8,777 nucleotides of DNA, taken from Chryseobacterium gleum (GTDB lineage Bacteria; Bacteroidota; Bacteroidia; Flavobacteriales_D; Crocinitomicaceae). Shown here one piece after another: positions 6,877 through 8,777 of this stretch. The DNA is taken from contig CALPSU020000093.1 in assembly GCA_943326315.2 (NCBI GenBank), positions 1 to 8,777 on the forward strand, written 5' to 3'. How positions within the stretch are numbered: the first letter of the stretch is position 1; each line of letters opens with the position of its first letter. The translations under genes were made by a program, and so were the position numbers. The notes beneath the pieces are model-generated. The model saw only the letters and a program-made list of their open reading frames with translations. It was not told the DNA's origin and did no database searches.

Positions 6877-7665
6877 TTAATCTTTTATAAAATATAGTTT
6901 TGTTTCCCCAATTTCTACTTCTTTTTTCTCAGGATTCCATAAATATATTTTTAAAACATCATTTGGCAAAGCTTCTTTAGGTAAATCAAAAGCTAATGTA
7001 AACTTTGTATTTATTCCTATTTCAGATAGTTTAGATTGATCGTACGCCTGGTAGAATAGAGGGTCTTTTCCATTTTTAATCATTTCTCCATTTCGTTCGA
7101 GGGTTGCTACATAATAAAGTGGGGATGGGGTTGTTATTTTACCTACTGTTTTCAAAAGTAGATAATGATTTGGTTTAATTTTGGAGGTAACATTTTTCAT
7201 TTCAATTTTCAATTCCCCAAAAAATTCAGCAGACGATTTTAATGAAATTGTTTTAGGTAAAATTCCCATTTGGGGTGTAATATTTCGTTTTCCTTTTTTA
7301 GAATACAATCGATAGGAACTTCCAAAATAACTTTCTTGATCCTTTGTGTAAGGGAAATAGTTAAGAATAACTTCATAAAACATTGGTATATGGTAGTTAT
7401 TACTCCAAGAATATTGAAAGAAATTCGTTTTTGATTTTTTAGCTCTATCCGCAAGTTTGTATATAACATCTGGTTTATTCCAATCGGTAATTGATTCCTT
7501 TAGGGGGTTATTTAAATAGTAATTTAAATAACCAACATTGTTATAATTTGATGCAAATGTACAATCGTTAAAGTCAATTTTCTTCTCCCAATGATTCACT
7601 TTTTGACCAATTTCTCTAAAAACACCAAAATTAGTAGGTTTCAACAACCCATCTCTAATTATGCT
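6877..7665 (-). pseudogene. C-terminal periplasmic part of the interrupted glycosyltransferase
   Basis: These 262 codons follow the in-frame TAA and end at the TAA at 6879-6877. The only nearby start is a TTG at 7647, seven codons in, so independent translation is doubtful. The first part (about codons 10-120 after the stop) contains GVFREIGQKVNHWEKK and FASNYNNVGYLNYYL, which resemble the soluble domain that follows the last membrane segment in flavobacterial GT-C proteins, as I recall them. The last 110 or so codons read as a beta-rich region (for example HYLLLKTVGKI, FTLAFDLP, LKIYLWNP, ETKLYFI), perhaps a small beta-sandwich. There is no signal peptide or membrane segment of its own, so as a separate protein it would stay in the cytosol, which argues that it belongs to the upstream half. 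Confidence 0.7.
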
Positions 7666-8715
7666 TTAAGTACCAATTATAATCGGGAATAATAGAAATA
7701 CAATTTGGAGTTTTTTTTGTTTAATTAAATCGATTTTTCGAAACAAAAAAAGAAATAAAAATGGAAGTAAATAAAGCATTACCAATTCTCTAAGAATAGG
7801 AGTGTAACATAAACTAATAATGTGAGCAAAGAAGTATGTGGTTAAAAATATAGAAAGCGAAAATCTTTCTTCTTTCGTAATTTCTTTCGATTTAGACTTG
7901 AAATTATAAAAGAGAATGCTTCCTACGATTAGAACTAAATTAATCCAAGAATAATTGAAAAACTGATAAAAAAAATCAACTAACCAATTCCACTTTGGGG
8001 CAGCAAGCCATCCTAAACCACCTTGATTTAGTTGATGTTGGGTAACAGACCAATGGGGTAAAAATAAAAGAATTGATAATCCTCCACAAATAAATAGGTC
8101 TTTAAATTTATCTTTAGAAAGGTAAAAAAGGCTCAAACCAGAAATAATTCCAACAGTTAAAAAGGCGAAATAATGTGAAGTCATAGCTCCTATTAAACCT
8201 GAAATTAGTCCTAAATGCCAGCCTGATACTTTTTTATCTGTTCGATTAATTTCTAAAATTGACCAAAAAGTAAGCAGTATGAAGAATGTTCCAGAATTAT
8301 AGGGTCTAGCTAAAGTTGTATTAATAACAGTAAAAACGAGGCTGGAGTAAATTGTTAATAAAGCTAATGCTGAATTCTTAGAGAAAAATCGAATACAGAT
8401 TTTATAAATAAGTATTGAATTTAGGAGGTAGAAAAAGATCCCAGTTGAACGAAGCGCCCATTCAGAATCACCAAAAAGTTGAGTCCAGAAATGGAGAAAT
8501 GCTTGGTAGAAAACCGGATGCATATCACCCGATTTTACACTAAAGTACCAAAAGGAGTTCCAATCAACATAGCGACTTCTATACCAGGCGCTCAATTCAT
8601 CGTTTGAAAGACCTTGAAATTCAATAAACAAAACACGTAAAAGGATTCCAATAAAAATCACCCAAATAAAAGTTGCGTGATTCTTGAAAAAAGTGCTTTG
8701 AAATAGTCTAGCCAT
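7666..8715 (-). CDS. N-terminal membrane half of the interrupted GT-C glycosyltransferase
   Basis: This 349-residue part is what would be translated if the TAA is real. It starts with a membrane segment (about 16-34), followed by the first periplasmic loop with the acidic pair Asp39-Glu40 in LSNDELSAWYRSRY, the expected catalytic or metal-binding site of GT-C enzymes. Next comes DMHPVFYQAFLHFWTQLFG (64-82) and WALRSTGIFFYLLN (86-99), matching the HPP...Y and ALR motifs of PMT/ArnT-like proteins. Further membrane segments lie near 95-132, 141-155, 166-200, 205-220, 255-271, 285-303, 310-326 and 337-348. The TAA falls right at the end of the last hydrophobic segment (FLLFPIIIG). An in-frame TTG at 8748 would add 11 residues but lies deep in the methyltransferase gene; ATG 8715 is preferred. 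Confidence 0.75.
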   Translation of the reverse strand: MARLFQSTFFKNHATFIWVIFIGILLRVLFIEFQGLSNDELSAWYRSRYVDWNSFWYFSVKSGDMHPVFYQAFLHFWTQLFGDSEWALRSTGIFFYLLNSILIYKICIRFFSKNSALALLTIYSSLVFTVINTTLARPYNSGTFFILLTFWSILEINRTDKKVSGWHLGLISGLIGAMTSHYFAFLTVGIISGLSLFYLSKDKFKDLFICGGLSILLFLPHWSVTQHQLNQGGLGWLAAPKWNWLVDFFYQFFNYSWINLVLIVGSILFYNFKSKSKEITKEERFSLSIFLTTYFFAHIISLCYTPILRELVMLYLLPFLFLFLFRKIDLIKQKKLQIVFLLFPIIIGT

Positions 8716-8777
8716 ACAATTCTTGGCGTGTTTTCTCGTACAAAACAATTCCAGCAGCTACTCCAACATTCATCGAA
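8708..8777 (-). CDS. C-terminal end of a SpoU/TrmH-type RNA methyltransferase (5' part outside window)
   Basis: The last 22 complete codons before TAG (8710-8708) read SMNVGVAAGIVLYEKTRQ and then ELYG. This is motif 3 of the SpoU/TrmH (SPOUT) family, usually close to SLNVSVAAGIxLYExxRQ, which lies at the C-terminus in the knotted S-adenosylmethionine-binding site. The enzyme would 2'-O-methylate a tRNA or rRNA; which one cannot be told from this fragment. The glycosyltransferase ATG (8715-8713) lies inside this gene, overlapping its final 8 nt, so the two share a transcript. Confidence 0.8.
   Translation of the reverse strand, partial: SMNVGVAAGIVLYEKTRQELYG

Larger units (their letters stand above)
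6877..8715 (-). pseudogene. GT-C (PMT/ArnT-like) membrane glycosyltransferase gene interrupted by an in-frame TAA
   Basis: Two open segments lie in the same frame and are separated only by one TAA (7668-7666) at codon 350 of 612. The first segment gives the multi-span membrane domain of a lipid-linked-sugar glycosyltransferase; the second continues directly as the periplasmic C-terminal domain. No frameshift is needed: reading past the TAA gives SIIRDG and then the GVFREI segment. The second segment has no plausible ATG of its own near its start and no further stop for 262 codons, so the break is either recent, a sequence error, or read through. If functional, the intact enzyme would transfer a sugar from a polyprenyl-phosphate donor at the outer face of the inner membrane, as is known for the family. 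Its ATG (8715) overlaps the end of the upstream methyltransferase gene by 8 nt, indicating co-transcription. Confidence 0.8.

Noticed and set aside
7239..7469. Minus-strand open frame of 76 codons overlapping the glycosyltransferase C-terminal part in another frame
   Set aside because: The overlapping frame is longer and continues the glycosyltransferase sequence; this one has no recognisable domain or start signal.
6877..8715. A frameshift, or two independent genes, as the explanation for the split glycosyltransferase
   Set aside because: Both parts are in the same frame with one TAA between them, and the downstream part has no credible start codon, signal peptide or membrane anchor of its own.

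Overview
The window is AT-rich DNA that most likely comes from a Bacteroidota bacterium, probably of the order Flavobacteriales. Three things point there: two exact TAnnTTTG promoter -7 elements (the class typical of Bacteroidota), A/T-rich leaders without clear Shine-Dalgarno sites, and protein families that resemble flavobacterial versions. The lineage is inferred from memory of the families, not from a search. Nearly all genes lie on the minus strand; the only plus-strand gene is a TetR-type regulator.

Reading leftward from about 4400, three tightly packed minus-strand genes encode a trans-envelope exporter: an ABC permease-ATPase (4401 to 2734), an HlyD-like periplasmic adaptor (2730 to 1402) and a TolC-like outer membrane protein (1401, running off the left edge). 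The spacings are 3 nt and 0 nt, so this is an operon. Divergent from it is the TetR/AcrR regulator (4536 to 5210). The 134-bp gap holds an exact 9+1+9 inverted repeat, a second copy of its half-site 42 bp away, and one TAnnTTTG element facing each way. The simplest reading is a regulator that controls itself and the exporter. The ABC ATPase domain keeps Walker A but has lost the usual signature, D-loop and switch-histidine residues. No cargo gene is seen, so the substrate is unknown.

Convergent with the regulator is a two-gene minus-strand unit (6779 to 5220). It encodes a small YetF/DUF421 membrane protein and, directly after its stop codon, a signal-peptide-bearing class I glutamine-amidotransferase-like (peptidase C26) protein with its Cys and His-x-Glu residues intact.

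The right end (8715 to 6877) is one GT-C (PMT/ArnT-like) glycosyltransferase gene cut by a single in-frame TAA; reading resumes in the same frame for 262 codons. Its start overlaps the last codons of a SpoU/TrmH-type RNA methyltransferase that runs off the right edge.

Every stretch longer than about 150 bases is accounted for by a gene. I saw no tRNA, rRNA, CRISPR array, insertion sequence or strong hairpin terminator.
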